Source of the DNA: Flavobacteriales bacterium
GTDB taxonomy: Bacteria > Bacteroidota > Bacteroidia > Flavobacteriales > JADGDT01
NCBI GenBank assembly: GCA_023145275.1
Contig: JAGLEB010000007.1
Span: forward strand, 1-23,893
Direction: 5' to 3'
DNA length: 23,893 nt
Shown: positions 8,025 through 14,407 of the stretch, in pieces
How positions within the stretch are numbered: the first letter of the stretch is position 1
Layout: each line of letters begins with the position of its first letter
Made by a program: the position numbers and the translations under genes
The notes under the pieces: generated by a model
Database searches by the model: none
The model's input: only the letters and a program-made list of their open reading frames with translations
Told to the model about the DNA's origin: nothing

Positions 8025-9872
8025 TTACTCATCAATTAGATCTCGCTCAATTTTCAAATTCTCTATAATAAACTGCTGTCTATCAGGAGTATTTTTCCCC
8101 ATATAAAACCTCAACAAGTCTTCAATGGTGGTGTTTTTATCCAACATAACAGGATCTAAGCGAATATCATTACCTATAAAGTACTTGAATTCGTCAGGCG
8201 ATATCTCTCCCAATCCCTTAAATCGTGTTATTTCAACTTTATTTTTTAACTTTTCTATTGCATTCTGCTTCTCCATCTCTGAATAACAGTAAATTGTTTC
8301 TTTTTTATTTCTTACTCTAAAAAGTGGCGTTTCAAGAATATATAGGTGTCCTTCTTTTATTAATTCAGGAAAAAATTGCAAGAAGAATGTTATCAGCAAA
8401 AGGCGAATATGCATACCATCAACATCGGCATCAGTGGCGATTACTATATTATTATATCGTAAATTTTCAATACCATCTTCAATATTCAAGGCAGCTTGCA
8501 ATAAATTAAATTCCTCATTTTCATAAACAACTTTTTTCGTAAGTCCATAACTATTTAAAGGCTTCCCCTTAAGCGAGAAAACTGCTTGAGTATTTACATC
8601 TCGTGATTTTGTAATTGATCCACTTGCAGAATCTCCTTCGGTAATGAATATAGACGTTTCTAGTTGTCTCTCTGCTTTCTGGTCGCCATAATGTACTCTA
8701 CAATCTCTAAGTTTCTTATTGTGTACACTAGATTTCTTAGCTCTTTCTCGTGCTAATTTTTTGATTCCGGAAAGATCCTTTCTCTCTCTTTCAGCCTGAA
8801 GAATTTTCTTAAACAGAGCATCAGCAACATCAGGGTTTTTATGTAAAAAATTATCTAATCTTGTCTTGATAAAATCGTTCACAAAAGTTCTGATAGTCTG
8901 CAAATCAGGTCCCATCTCTACCGAACCTAATTTTGTTTTGGTCTGCGACTCAAATATCGGCTCAATAACTTTTATACTTATAGCTGCAATAATAGATTTT
9001 CTAACATCAGAAGCATCAAAACTCTTATTATAGAATTCTCTAATTGTTTTCACAACAGCTTCTCTAAAAGCAGTCTGATGAGTTCCTCCTTGGGTTGTGT
9101 GTTGGCCATTTACAAAAGAATAATACTCCTCATTGTATTGAGTCTGAGAATGGGTCATTGCCAACTCTATATCTTCATCCTTAATATGTATAATTGGATA
9201 TACTATCGGATTAGTGATATTGTCATTTAACAAATCTCTTAATCCATTCTCTGAATAATACTTTTCGCCATTAAATACTATGGTTAAACCAGGATTTAAA
9301 TACACATAATTTAAAACCATGCGCTCTACATATTCTGATCTGAAGTTATAATTCGGAAATATTTTTTCGTCGGGAACGAATATTATTTTAGTTCCTTTTC
9401 GTAAACTTGTATCAACAATACCTTCATCAAGAGTTTTATTTCCTACTGAAAATTCTGAGATTTTTGTTTGTCCATCTCTTACAGACTGTACTCTGAAAGA
9501 AGAAGAAAGAGCGTTTACCGCTTTTGTACCTACGCCATTTAAACCAACTGACTTTTTAAATGCTCTACTATCGTATTTTCCTCCTGTATTAATTTGCGAC
9601 ACACAGGCATTAACTTTTCCAAGAGGGATTCCTCTTCCATAATCACGAACAGAAACTTGCTTGTCTTTAATAGATATATCAATAGTTTTCCCAACTCCCA
9701 TCACAAACTCATCTATGGAGTTATCGATGATTTCCTTCAATAATATATATATACCATCATCAGATGAAGAACCATCCCCAAGCTTACCGATATACATACC
9801 AGGTCGCATTCTGATATGCTCTTTCCAATCGAGGGATTTAATATTATCTTCAGTATAAGAAGCGGCAGCCAT
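8025..9872 (-). CDS. parE: DNA topoisomerase IV subunit B (ParE)
   Basis: This 615-residue ATPase subunit drives strand passage with ParC. The GHKL ATPase domain has Glu47 and Asn51 in KEIIDNSIDE, the DYGRGIP motif (78-83) and the ATP-lid glycines of GLNGVGTKAVN (110-120). The transducer domain carries the QTKTKLGS switch-lysine loop (310-317). The TOPRIM domain has EGDSASG with Glu412, KGKPLN and the metal-binding DADVDG (481-486). The tail RFKGLGE and PDRQQFI segments complete the usual fold. It lacks the insertion seen in many GyrB proteins and is followed by ParC, so topoisomerase IV is preferred over gyrase. The start ATG 9872 gives MAAASYTEDNIKSLDW, a normal N-terminus. A candidate promoter upstream (TATATTTA with TTTT 19 nt before, within 9975-10010) is plausible but sits in very AT-rich DNA. 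First gene of the parE-membrane protein-parC unit. Confidence 0.95.
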   Translation of the reverse strand: MAAASYTEDNIKSLDWKEHIRMRPGMYIGKLGDGSSSDDGIYILLKEIIDNSIDEFVMGVGKTIDISIKDKQVSVRDYGRGIPLGKVNACVSQINTGGKYDSRAFKKSVGLNGVGTKAVNALSSSFRVQSVRDGQTKISEFSVGNKTLDEGIVDTSLRKGTKIIFVPDEKIFPNYNFRSEYVERMVLNYVYLNPGLTIVFNGEKYYSENGLRDLLNDNITNPIVYPIIHIKDEDIELAMTHSQTQYNEEYYSFVNGQHTTQGGTHQTAFREAVVKTIREFYNKSFDASDVRKSIIAAISIKVIEPIFESQTKTKLGSVEMGPDLQTIRTFVNDFIKTRLDNFLHKNPDVADALFKKILQAERERKDLSGIKKLARERAKKSSVHNKKLRDCRVHYGDQKAERQLETSIFITEGDSASGSITKSRDVNTQAVFSLKGKPLNSYGLTKKVVYENEEFNLLQAALNIEDGIENLRYNNIVIATDADVDGMHIRLLLITFFLQFFPELIKEGHLYILETPLFRVRNKKETIYCYSEMEKQNAIEKLKNKVEITRFKGLGEISPDEFKYFIGNDIRLDPVMLDKNTTIEDLLRFYMGKNTPDRQQFIIENLKIERDLIDE

Positions 9873-10087
9873 ACTTTTAGGTTATTTTATATTTTTTTTC
9901 AACAATAATTATATACTTAAATCTCTAAAAACTAATATTAATACTAATTAACAATAGCGACTAGTTATCAGCACTTAAATATATCATAATACTATTCAAT
10001 AAAAAATAGCTTTAGCCAACTTTTATCAACAGGCTTATTAACTTGAAAAAAAGATGTAATTGATTATTGATATTAGAACGAAAAATC

Positions 10088-10106
10088 TAAATAATTGCAG
10101 GTGAAG
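10088..10106 (+). repeat. Copy 1 of the TTGCAGRTGAA intergenic motif
   Basis: TAAATAATTGCAGGTGAAG closely matches two sites at 18964-18982 and 19076-19094 (AT-rich lead, then TTGCAGRTGAA). The third copy contains the start codon of the small gene at 19089. In this copy GTG takes the place of that ATG and would open a 12-codon frame ending at TGA. Whether this is a vestigial gene start, a promoter/leader element or a repeat family is open. Confidence 0.5.
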
Positions 10107-10177
10107 TTTGCTAATTCTACCAATTGCCTTATGAAATGACGGTTAAATAAAACCAAAGCAAATTTTCTTTATAGGAG

Positions 10178-10223
10178 TATTAAATTTCTTTCATAGCCTA
10201 AGCTAATGAAGAAATTTAATATA
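10178..10223. other. Strong long hairpin in the ychF-parE spacer
   Basis: TATTAAATTTCTTTCAT (10178-10194) pairs with ATGAAGAAATTTAATA (10206-10221), giving about 16 bp with one bulged base. The inner TAGC/GCTA extends it to about 20 bp with a CTAA loop. There is no T-run directly after either arm, so it is not a classic terminator. Confidence 0.55.
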
Positions 10224-10285
10224 AACCAGAACCGAGCATGTACTATGCAACATAGAAAATTGTTAATTTAAACACATGCGAACAC

Positions 10286-10307
10286 TACCTGACCTTTGAT
10301 GAATTTC
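10286..10307. other. Short hairpin in the ychF-parE spacer
   Basis: TACCTGA (10286-10292) and TCAGGTA (10301-10307) form a perfect 7-bp stem around an 8-nt loop. No T-run follows on either strand. With the larger hairpin upstream it suggests a structured transcript, but one short stem can arise by chance in DNA of this composition. Confidence 0.35.
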
Positions 10308-10399
10308 ATATCAGGTAATAGACGAAAGTTTAATAAGACATTTCATGATGTATTTGAACTTTACATCTATCCATAACAGATTTTGTAGAATATAACGCT

Positions 10400-10427
10400 A
10401 AAAAAAACTCCCATATATATGGGAGTT
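10400..10427 (-). terminator. Intrinsic terminator of ychF
   Basis: A perfect 22-nt palindrome, AACTCCCATAT with ATATGGGAGTT (10406-10427), is followed on the minus strand by eight T residues (10407-10400). On the plus strand there is no T-run after the stem, so it acts on minus-strand transcription. It lies 54 nt after the ychF stop. Confidence 0.88.
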
Positions 10428-10480
10428 AATCGATAGTATTTCAAAAGTAACGGCGCTAAAAGCCATCATTAAATAATTCT

Positions 10481-11566
10481 TTACACGTTAAACAAGAAGT
10501 GCATAACATCGCCATCCTGAACTACATATTGCTTCCCTTCAACTCTGAGTTTACCAGCATCTCTACATTTTGATTCTGATCCAAACTCAACATAATCGTC
10601 ATACGAAATTACATTAGCACGGATAAATCCTTTTTCGAAATCAGAGTGAATTACGCCTGCAGCTTGTGGTCCTGTCGCTCCTACAGCAACTGTCCAAGCT
10701 CTTACTTCTTTTACACCTGCAGTAAAATATGTTTGCAAATTAAGTAAAGTATATGCTTTCTGAATAAGTCTAGAAACACCTGGTTCAGTAAGACCTATTT
10801 CTTCTAAAAACATTTGCTTTTCGTCAAATTCTTCTAATTCTGCAATATCAGCTTCTACAGCTGCTGCAAGAACAATAATTTCAGAGTTTTCGTCTTTCGT
10901 AGCCTCTTCTACTTGTCTTACAAAATCATTCCCGTCTTTAGCAGAAGCTTCATCTACATTACAAACATAAAGCACAGGTTTATCAGTAAGCAATTGCATA
11001 GAAGTTATCAATTCACGATTTTCATATTCTACAGCTCGTGCTGATATACCGTTTCCTAAAGCTTCTTTAAAAACTTCAAGAACTACAACATTCTTTTTTG
11101 CTTCTTTATTTCCTGTTTTTGCAATCTTTTTATCTTTCTCAAGGCGCTTTTCCACAGTTTCAAGATCTTTTAACTGCAACTCCATATCTATGATATCTCT
11201 ATCTCTAACAGGATCAATTGTTTCTTCAACGTGAGTAATATTTTCATCCTCAAAACATCTAAGTACGTGGATAATTGCATTTGTCTCGCGAATATTTGCA
11301 AGAAATTTATTTCCCAGTCCTTCACCTTTAGATGCTCCTTTAACTAAACCAGCAATATCAACGATATCAACCGTTGCAGGCTGAACTCTTTCAGGGTTTA
11401 CAAGCTCAGAAAGCTTTGCGATACGATCATCAGGAACCGTAACCACACCTTCGTTTGGTTCTATAGTACAAAATGGAAAGTTAGCTGATTGTGCTTTAGC
11501 ATTAGACAAACAGTTAAACAATGTTGATTTTCCAACATTTGGCAATCCTACGATTCCACACTTCAT
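10481..11566 (-). CDS. ychF: Redox-regulated ATPase/GTPase YchF (OLA1 family)
   Basis: This TRAFAC P-loop ATPase binds ribosomes and is tied to translation and oxidative-stress responses. From ATG 11566 it is 361 residues, the usual family length. It begins MKCGIVGLPNVGKST with the Walker A loop at 7-14. The G3 motif is DIAG (70-73). The G4 position reads NVDE (203-206) instead of NKxD, the mark of the ATP-preferring YchF group. A coiled-coil insertion (about 125-160) and a C-terminal TGS domain ending HFLFNV are present. The frame stays open upstream to an ATG at 11647, but that would add 27 hydrophobic residues before the invariant N-terminus, and the promoter lies only about 13 nt before it, so 11566 is chosen. 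Transcribed alone, with its own promoter, an 85-nt leader and a terminator. Confidence 0.96.
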   Translation of the reverse strand: MKCGIVGLPNVGKSTLFNCLSNAKAQSANFPFCTIEPNEGVVTVPDDRIAKLSELVNPERVQPATVDIVDIAGLVKGASKGEGLGNKFLANIRETNAIIHVLRCFEDENITHVEETIDPVRDRDIIDMELQLKDLETVEKRLEKDKKIAKTGNKEAKKNVVVLEVFKEALGNGISARAVEYENRELITSMQLLTDKPVLYVCNVDEASAKDGNDFVRQVEEATKDENSEIIVLAAAVEADIAELEEFDEKQMFLEEIGLTEPGVSRLIQKAYTLLNLQTYFTAGVKEVRAWTVAVGATGPQAAGVIHSDFEKGFIRANVISYDDYVEFGSESKCRDAGKLRVEGKQYVVQDGDVMHFLFNV

Positions 11567-11655
11567 ATCTTTATATTTTTTATTAGCCCAGATCAAGAGT
11601 ACGTAGCACACAGCCATAACACTCTTAAAGATGAGATTATTCTTCATTTAAAACG
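11567..11655 (-). promoter_or_regulatory. Structured 5' leader of ychF
   Basis: Between the predicted transcription start (about 11650-11655) and the ATG lie about 85 nt. They hold a hairpin in which AAGAGT pairs with ACTCTT, enclosing GGCTGTGTGCTACG. The region is more GC-rich than other leaders here. No known riboswitch class was recognised. Confidence 0.4.
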
Positions 11656-11659
11656 GGTG

Positions 11660-11690
11660 CAAAGGTACTTAATTTTAGCGCATAAAAAAA
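11660..11690 (-). promoter_or_regulatory. Bacteroidota-type promoter of ychF
   Basis: On the minus strand TACCTTTG (11667-11660) matches TAnnTTTG exactly and continues as CACCCG. TTTT (11690-11687) stands exactly 19 nt upstream as the -33 element. It overlaps the U-tract of the rny terminator, so the two genes are closely packed but separately transcribed. Confidence 0.7.
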
Positions 11691-11715
11691 GCCCCTTTAA
11701 TAAGGAACTTTTTTT
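11684..11715 (-). terminator. Intrinsic terminator of rny
   Basis: On the minus strand AAAAAAAGTTCCTT pairs with AAGGGGCTTTTTTT. The two T-G wobbles are possible in minus-strand RNA but would be A-C mismatches on the plus strand, which shows the direction. The stem ends in seven U residues, 55 nt after the rny stop. Confidence 0.85.
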
Positions 11716-11770
11716 CATTTAATATTATCAAACTCATTGCTAATAGCTAAATGCTAATAGCTAGTGTTTT

Positions 11771-13354
11771 CTATTTAGCAATATTTACCGCTCTTGTTTC
11801 GCGTATTACAGTTATCTTAACTTGTCCTGGATAAGTCATCTCAGTTTGTATCCTTTGAGAAATATCATATGACAATGTTGCAGCATCAGTATCTGAAACT
11901 CTTTCTGATTCAACCAAAACTCTTAATTCTCTACCTGCTTGGATTGCATAAGCTTTTGTAACTCCATCACTTTCTAAAGCTAAATCTTCAAGTTCTTTCA
12001 GTCTCTTCAAATAAGAATCTACAACTTGTCTACGAGCTCCAGGTCTTGCACCAGAAATAGCATCACAAACTTGAATTATAGGAGAAATCATATTCTTCAT
12101 CTCAATTTCGTCATGGTGTGCACCAATAGCATTACATACATCAGGGTGTTCTCCATACTTTTCTGCCCACTGCATTCCTAGTATTGCGTGTGGAGTCTCA
12201 GATTCTGTTTCAGGAACCTTGCCAATATCGTGAAGTAATCCAGCACGTTTAGCCATTTTTGCATTTAAACCAAGCTCTGCAGCCATAGTTCCTGCAAGAT
12301 TAGCCACTTCTCTAGAGTGTTGCAATAAGTTTTGACCATAAGAAGAACGATATTTCATTCTTCCAACAATTTTTATCAACTCAGGGTGTAATCCATGGAT
12401 ACCTAGATCCATAACTGTACGCTTACCTACTTCAATAATCTCATCTTCAATCTGCTTTTCAGTTTTAGCAACTATTTCCTCAATACGCGCAGGGTGAATA
12501 CGTCCATCTGTCACCAATTTGTGCATAGACAAACGAGCAATCTCTCTACGGATAGGATCAAAACAAGAAAGGATAATTGCTTCCGGAGTATCATCTACAA
12601 TAATCTCAACACCTGTAGCCGCTTCAAGAGCTCTAATATTCCTTCCTTCACGACCGATTATTCTTCCTTTAATATCGTCAGATTCAATATTAAATACTGA
12701 TACTGAATTCTCAATTGCATGTTCAGTAGCAACTCGCTGTATTGTATTAATAACAATCTTTTTAGCCTCATTTTTAGCAGTAAGCTTAGCTTCCTCGATA
12801 GTGTCCTGAATAAAATTCATAGCATCAGCCTTAGCTTCTACCTTTAACGAATCTAGTAACATAACCTTAGCATCTTCTTCTGAGAGACCAGAAATATTTT
12901 CTAATTCGTCAACCTGTTTTCTGTGTAGCTTTTCTACTTCTAAAGTCTTTTTATCAAGAGACTGAACCTTCTTTGAAACATCTTCCGTCTGTCTATCTAA
13001 CTCTTGATTCTTCTTTTTTGTTTTGTCTAATTCTTGTGAAATCTTTGATTCTTTCTGCTTAATTCTTTTTTCAGCTTCCGTAATCTTTCTATCCTTTGAA
13101 TTAATTACCTTTTCATGTTCACTCTTTAGCTCAATAAACTTCTCTTTTGCTTGAAGTATTTTTTCTTTCTTTAATGCTTCAGCCTCAGCCTTACCTTCTT
13201 TCACAAAAGATACTGCATCTCTTTTAGCATCTAGTAATAATCTTGCTCGTTTCTTCTCTATGTCTTTACTATTCAATATTCGAGAAGAAAAGAATCCTAA
13301 TACTGCAGCTATTATTGCTACTGCAACTATTAGAATAATAATCGTACTATCCAT
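11771..13354 (-). CDS. rny: Ribonuclease Y
   Basis: This 527-residue membrane-anchored endoribonuclease starts mRNA decay. A single N-terminal helix (about 4-24) is followed by a long charged coiled coil (about 30-200), a KH RNA-binding domain with GREGRNIR (234-241) and an HD phosphohydrolase domain with the metal pair His374-Asp375 in LLHDIGK. The sequence then runs through the well-conserved GAHHDEIE region to an intact C-terminus. Length and domain order match the family (about 520 residues). ATG 13354 follows an A-rich stretch 26 nt downstream of the predicted 6S RNA helix. I see no TAnnTTTG box between that RNA and the ATG, so rny is probably transcribed by read-through from the zapA or 6S RNA promoters. 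It has its own terminator. Confidence 0.96.
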   Translation of the reverse strand: MDSTIIILIVAVAIIAAVLGFFSSRILNSKDIEKKRARLLLDAKRDAVSFVKEGKAEAEALKKEKILQAKEKFIELKSEHEKVINSKDRKITEAEKRIKQKESKISQELDKTKKKNQELDRQTEDVSKKVQSLDKKTLEVEKLHRKQVDELENISGLSEEDAKVMLLDSLKVEAKADAMNFIQDTIEEAKLTAKNEAKKIVINTIQRVATEHAIENSVSVFNIESDDIKGRIIGREGRNIRALEAATGVEIIVDDTPEAIILSCFDPIRREIARLSMHKLVTDGRIHPARIEEIVAKTEKQIEDEIIEVGKRTVMDLGIHGLHPELIKIVGRMKYRSSYGQNLLQHSREVANLAGTMAAELGLNAKMAKRAGLLHDIGKVPETESETPHAILGMQWAEKYGEHPDVCNAIGAHHDEIEMKNMISPIIQVCDAISGARPGARRQVVDSYLKRLKELEDLALESDGVTKAYAIQAGRELRVLVESERVSDTDAATLSYDISQRIQTEMTYPGQVKITVIRETRAVNIAK

Positions 13355-13379
13355 AATGGTTTGTTTTTTTTTTAAATAA

Positions 13380-13566
13380 AAATCCTACACCGATTCCGTT
13401 AGTGTAAACTCCTAGTATACAGGATTAAGAGCTAAATTGAAGTTTAAGTATCCGCTGTTTTTCAAAAAAATGAAAATCCCGAGGGCGCGGCCCGCTTGTG
13501 CAACAAAAACACACTCTTTATTATTATAATGTTGAGTTTACCAAAAAATAAGAACCAATGTAGGAA
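13380..13566 (-). ncRNA. ssrS: Probable 6S RNA
   Basis: The stretch between zapA and rny is non-coding but unusually structured for this AT-rich DNA. On the minus strand CCTACATTGGTTC (13564-13552) pairs with GAATCGGTGTAGG (13396-13384) over 13 bp, including three G-U wobbles, followed by a 10 x 7 nt internal loop. A perfect 8-bp helix follows (GTAAACTC 13541-13534 with GAGTTTAC 13411-13404), then a large interior bulge and an apical GC-rich island (13478-13495). A long rod of about 185 nt with paired ends and a central bubble is the shape of 6S RNA, which mimics an open promoter and sequesters housekeeping RNA polymerase. 6S genes often lie next to zapA, which supports the call. A U-rich tract follows the closing helix. 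I have not matched it to a covariance model. Confidence 0.72.
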
Positions 13567-13581
13567 AAATATTTTACTATC

Positions 13582-13612
13582 TAAAGTTAGTTAAATTACT
13601 TGATTTATTAAA
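13582..13612 (-). promoter_or_regulatory. Candidate promoter of the 6S RNA
   Basis: TTTA (13612-13609), exactly 19 nt, then TAACTTTA (13589-13582) approximates TTTG-N19-TAnnTTTG, with A for G in both boxes. It overlaps the last codons of zapA and would start transcription near 13575, just before the closing helix of the RNA. Confidence 0.4.
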
Positions 13613-13878
13613 GTATTTAACGCGTTTAATTTTTCTGAGACTAAACTACTCTCATCATCAGAAGCTTTATTAGCTTTTTCGAGCTGTGAAGCGAATTGTA
13701 ATGCACACATAGCCAACACATCCTGCTTATCCTTGACAGCGTAATTCTTTTCAAATTCCTTTATCAAAGTTTCTACATTATGAGCTACCTTTCGAAGATC
13801 GTCCTCCTCACTTGGAGAGATATTCAAAGGATACACTCTATCGGCTATCGAGATTTTAACTCTAATTTTATCTGCCAT
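13591..13878 (-). CDS. zapA: Cell division protein ZapA
   Basis: This 95-residue protein bundles FtsZ filaments at the division ring. It has the ZapA pattern: a beta-strand start (MADKIRVKISIADRVYPLNI), a segment with EEDDLRKVAHNVETLI that begins the first helix, and a long C-terminal coiled coil including DVLAMCALQFASQLEKA. The length is typical. It follows the ZapB-like gene by 39 nt in the same direction and precedes the 6S RNA and rny, so the first two genes form one transcription unit from the promoter at 14236-14266. The final codons overlap the candidate 6S RNA promoter. Family assignment is confident despite low overall conservation of ZapA proteins. Confidence 0.88.
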   Translation of the reverse strand: MADKIRVKISIADRVYPLNISPSEEDDLRKVAHNVETLIKEFEKNYAVKDKQDVLAMCALQFASQLEKANKASDDESSLVSEKLNALNTLINQVI

Positions 13879-13917
13879 TACTATTATATAAGTTTAAAAC
13901 CAACACTAAACTTGGCA

Positions 13918-14208
13918 TTAACCCTGCATCAACGCTATACAACTATCAATTTCACGCACTAAATGATTTATTTTCAATTTAGTTTCTCGTACTCCCTCGT
14001 CACTTCCACTTAAAGCAGAAGCTACTTTAGTTCTCTGATATTTCTCCCTCAAATGTAAATTCTCTACATCCATTTCTTTCAATTTGCCTTGCAATTCTTC
14101 AACAAGAGCGTATAATTCCTCATTTTTATCCTTGATTTTTTGGTGCTCGCGAACCAGAAGATCCACTTTACCTTCAAGAGTAACAACAACTTCGGATAAT
14201 ACTTTCAT
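13918..14208 (-). CDS. Short coiled-coil protein, ZapB-like, upstream of zapA
   Basis: From ATG 14208 this is a 96-residue soluble protein made mostly of heptad-patterned coiled coil (about 2-60, VVVTLEGKVDLLVREHQK onward), a short Ser/Gly/Asp-rich break (SALSGSDEG) and a final helix (IDSCIALMQG). No membrane segment or enzyme motif is present. Short coiled coils next to zapA suggest a divisome partner of the ZapB kind, but ZapB itself is too simple in sequence to prove identity. The frame extends upstream to 14265, but the promoter at 14236-14266 starts transcription inside that extension (about 14230), so the start at MKVLSEVV is preferred. First gene of the zapA unit. Confidence 0.72.
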   Translation of the reverse strand: MKVLSEVVVTLEGKVDLLVREHQKIKDKNEELYALVEELQGKLKEMDVENLHLREKYQRTKVASALSGSDEGVRETKLKINHLVREIDSCIALMQG

Positions 14209-14235
14209 TGAAAGAGAGTTTGAAACTAACAGATA

Positions 14236-14266
14236 CAAATTTAACATTCGATGTCTAACAAACAAA
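14236..14266 (-). promoter_or_regulatory. Near-perfect Bacteroidota promoter of the zapB-like/zapA unit
   Basis: On the minus strand TTTG (14266-14263), exactly 19 nt, then TAAATTTG (14243-14236) fits the consensus at every defined position. It would start RNA near 14230, leaving about 20-25 nt of leader before ATG 14208. Confidence 0.78.
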
Positions 14267-14339
14267 TTTACTGACTACAAAATAAAATATTTTATTACAA
14301 AAACTTTATTTTTTTTGTTAATAACAATAATTAAAACTC

Positions 14340-14370
14340 TTTTTCATAGCATGCTTGATGCTTATATTTG
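14340..14370 (+). promoter_or_regulatory. Promoter of the M23 peptidase/TonB receptor operon
   Basis: TATATTTG (14363-14370) matches TAnnTTTG, with TTTT (14340-14343) 19 nt upstream as a degenerate -33 box. Transcription would start near 14377, about 30 nt before ATG 14408. It is divergent from the zapB-like promoter. Confidence 0.55.
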
Positions 14371-14407
14371 CGGCAAATAATATCGTAAGCACAAATTTAT
14401 AGGAATA

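Larger units (their letters stand above)
9873..10480. other. 608-nt hairpin-rich spacer between ychF and parE
   Basis: No convincing coding frame was found. The spacer holds the ychF terminator (10400-10427), a strong bulged hairpin (10178-10223), a second 7-bp hairpin (10286-10307), one copy of the TTGCAGRTGAA motif (10088-10106) and a DnaA-box-like 9-mer (10023-10031). The part nearest parE (9873-10010) is very AT-rich and probably holds the parE promoter and leader. The middle could be a small RNA or a long leader; strand is undecided. Confidence 0.6.

Noticed and set aside
10023..10031. TTATCAACA, one base from a DnaA box, with weaker look-alikes at about 9965 and 10370, suggesting a replication origin
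   Set aside because: One near-match and two poor ones in AT-rich DNA are expected by chance, and there is no box cluster, DNA-unwinding repeat or dnaA/dnaN neighbour.
11567..11647. An upstream start for ychF that adds 27 hydrophobic residues
   Set aside because: The family begins at MKCGIVGLPNVGKS, and the promoter is only about 13 nt before that upstream ATG, which makes the segment a leader.
14209..14265. An upstream start for the ZapB-like protein
   Set aside because: The near-perfect promoter lies inside this extension, so the ATG at 14265 would not be in the transcript.
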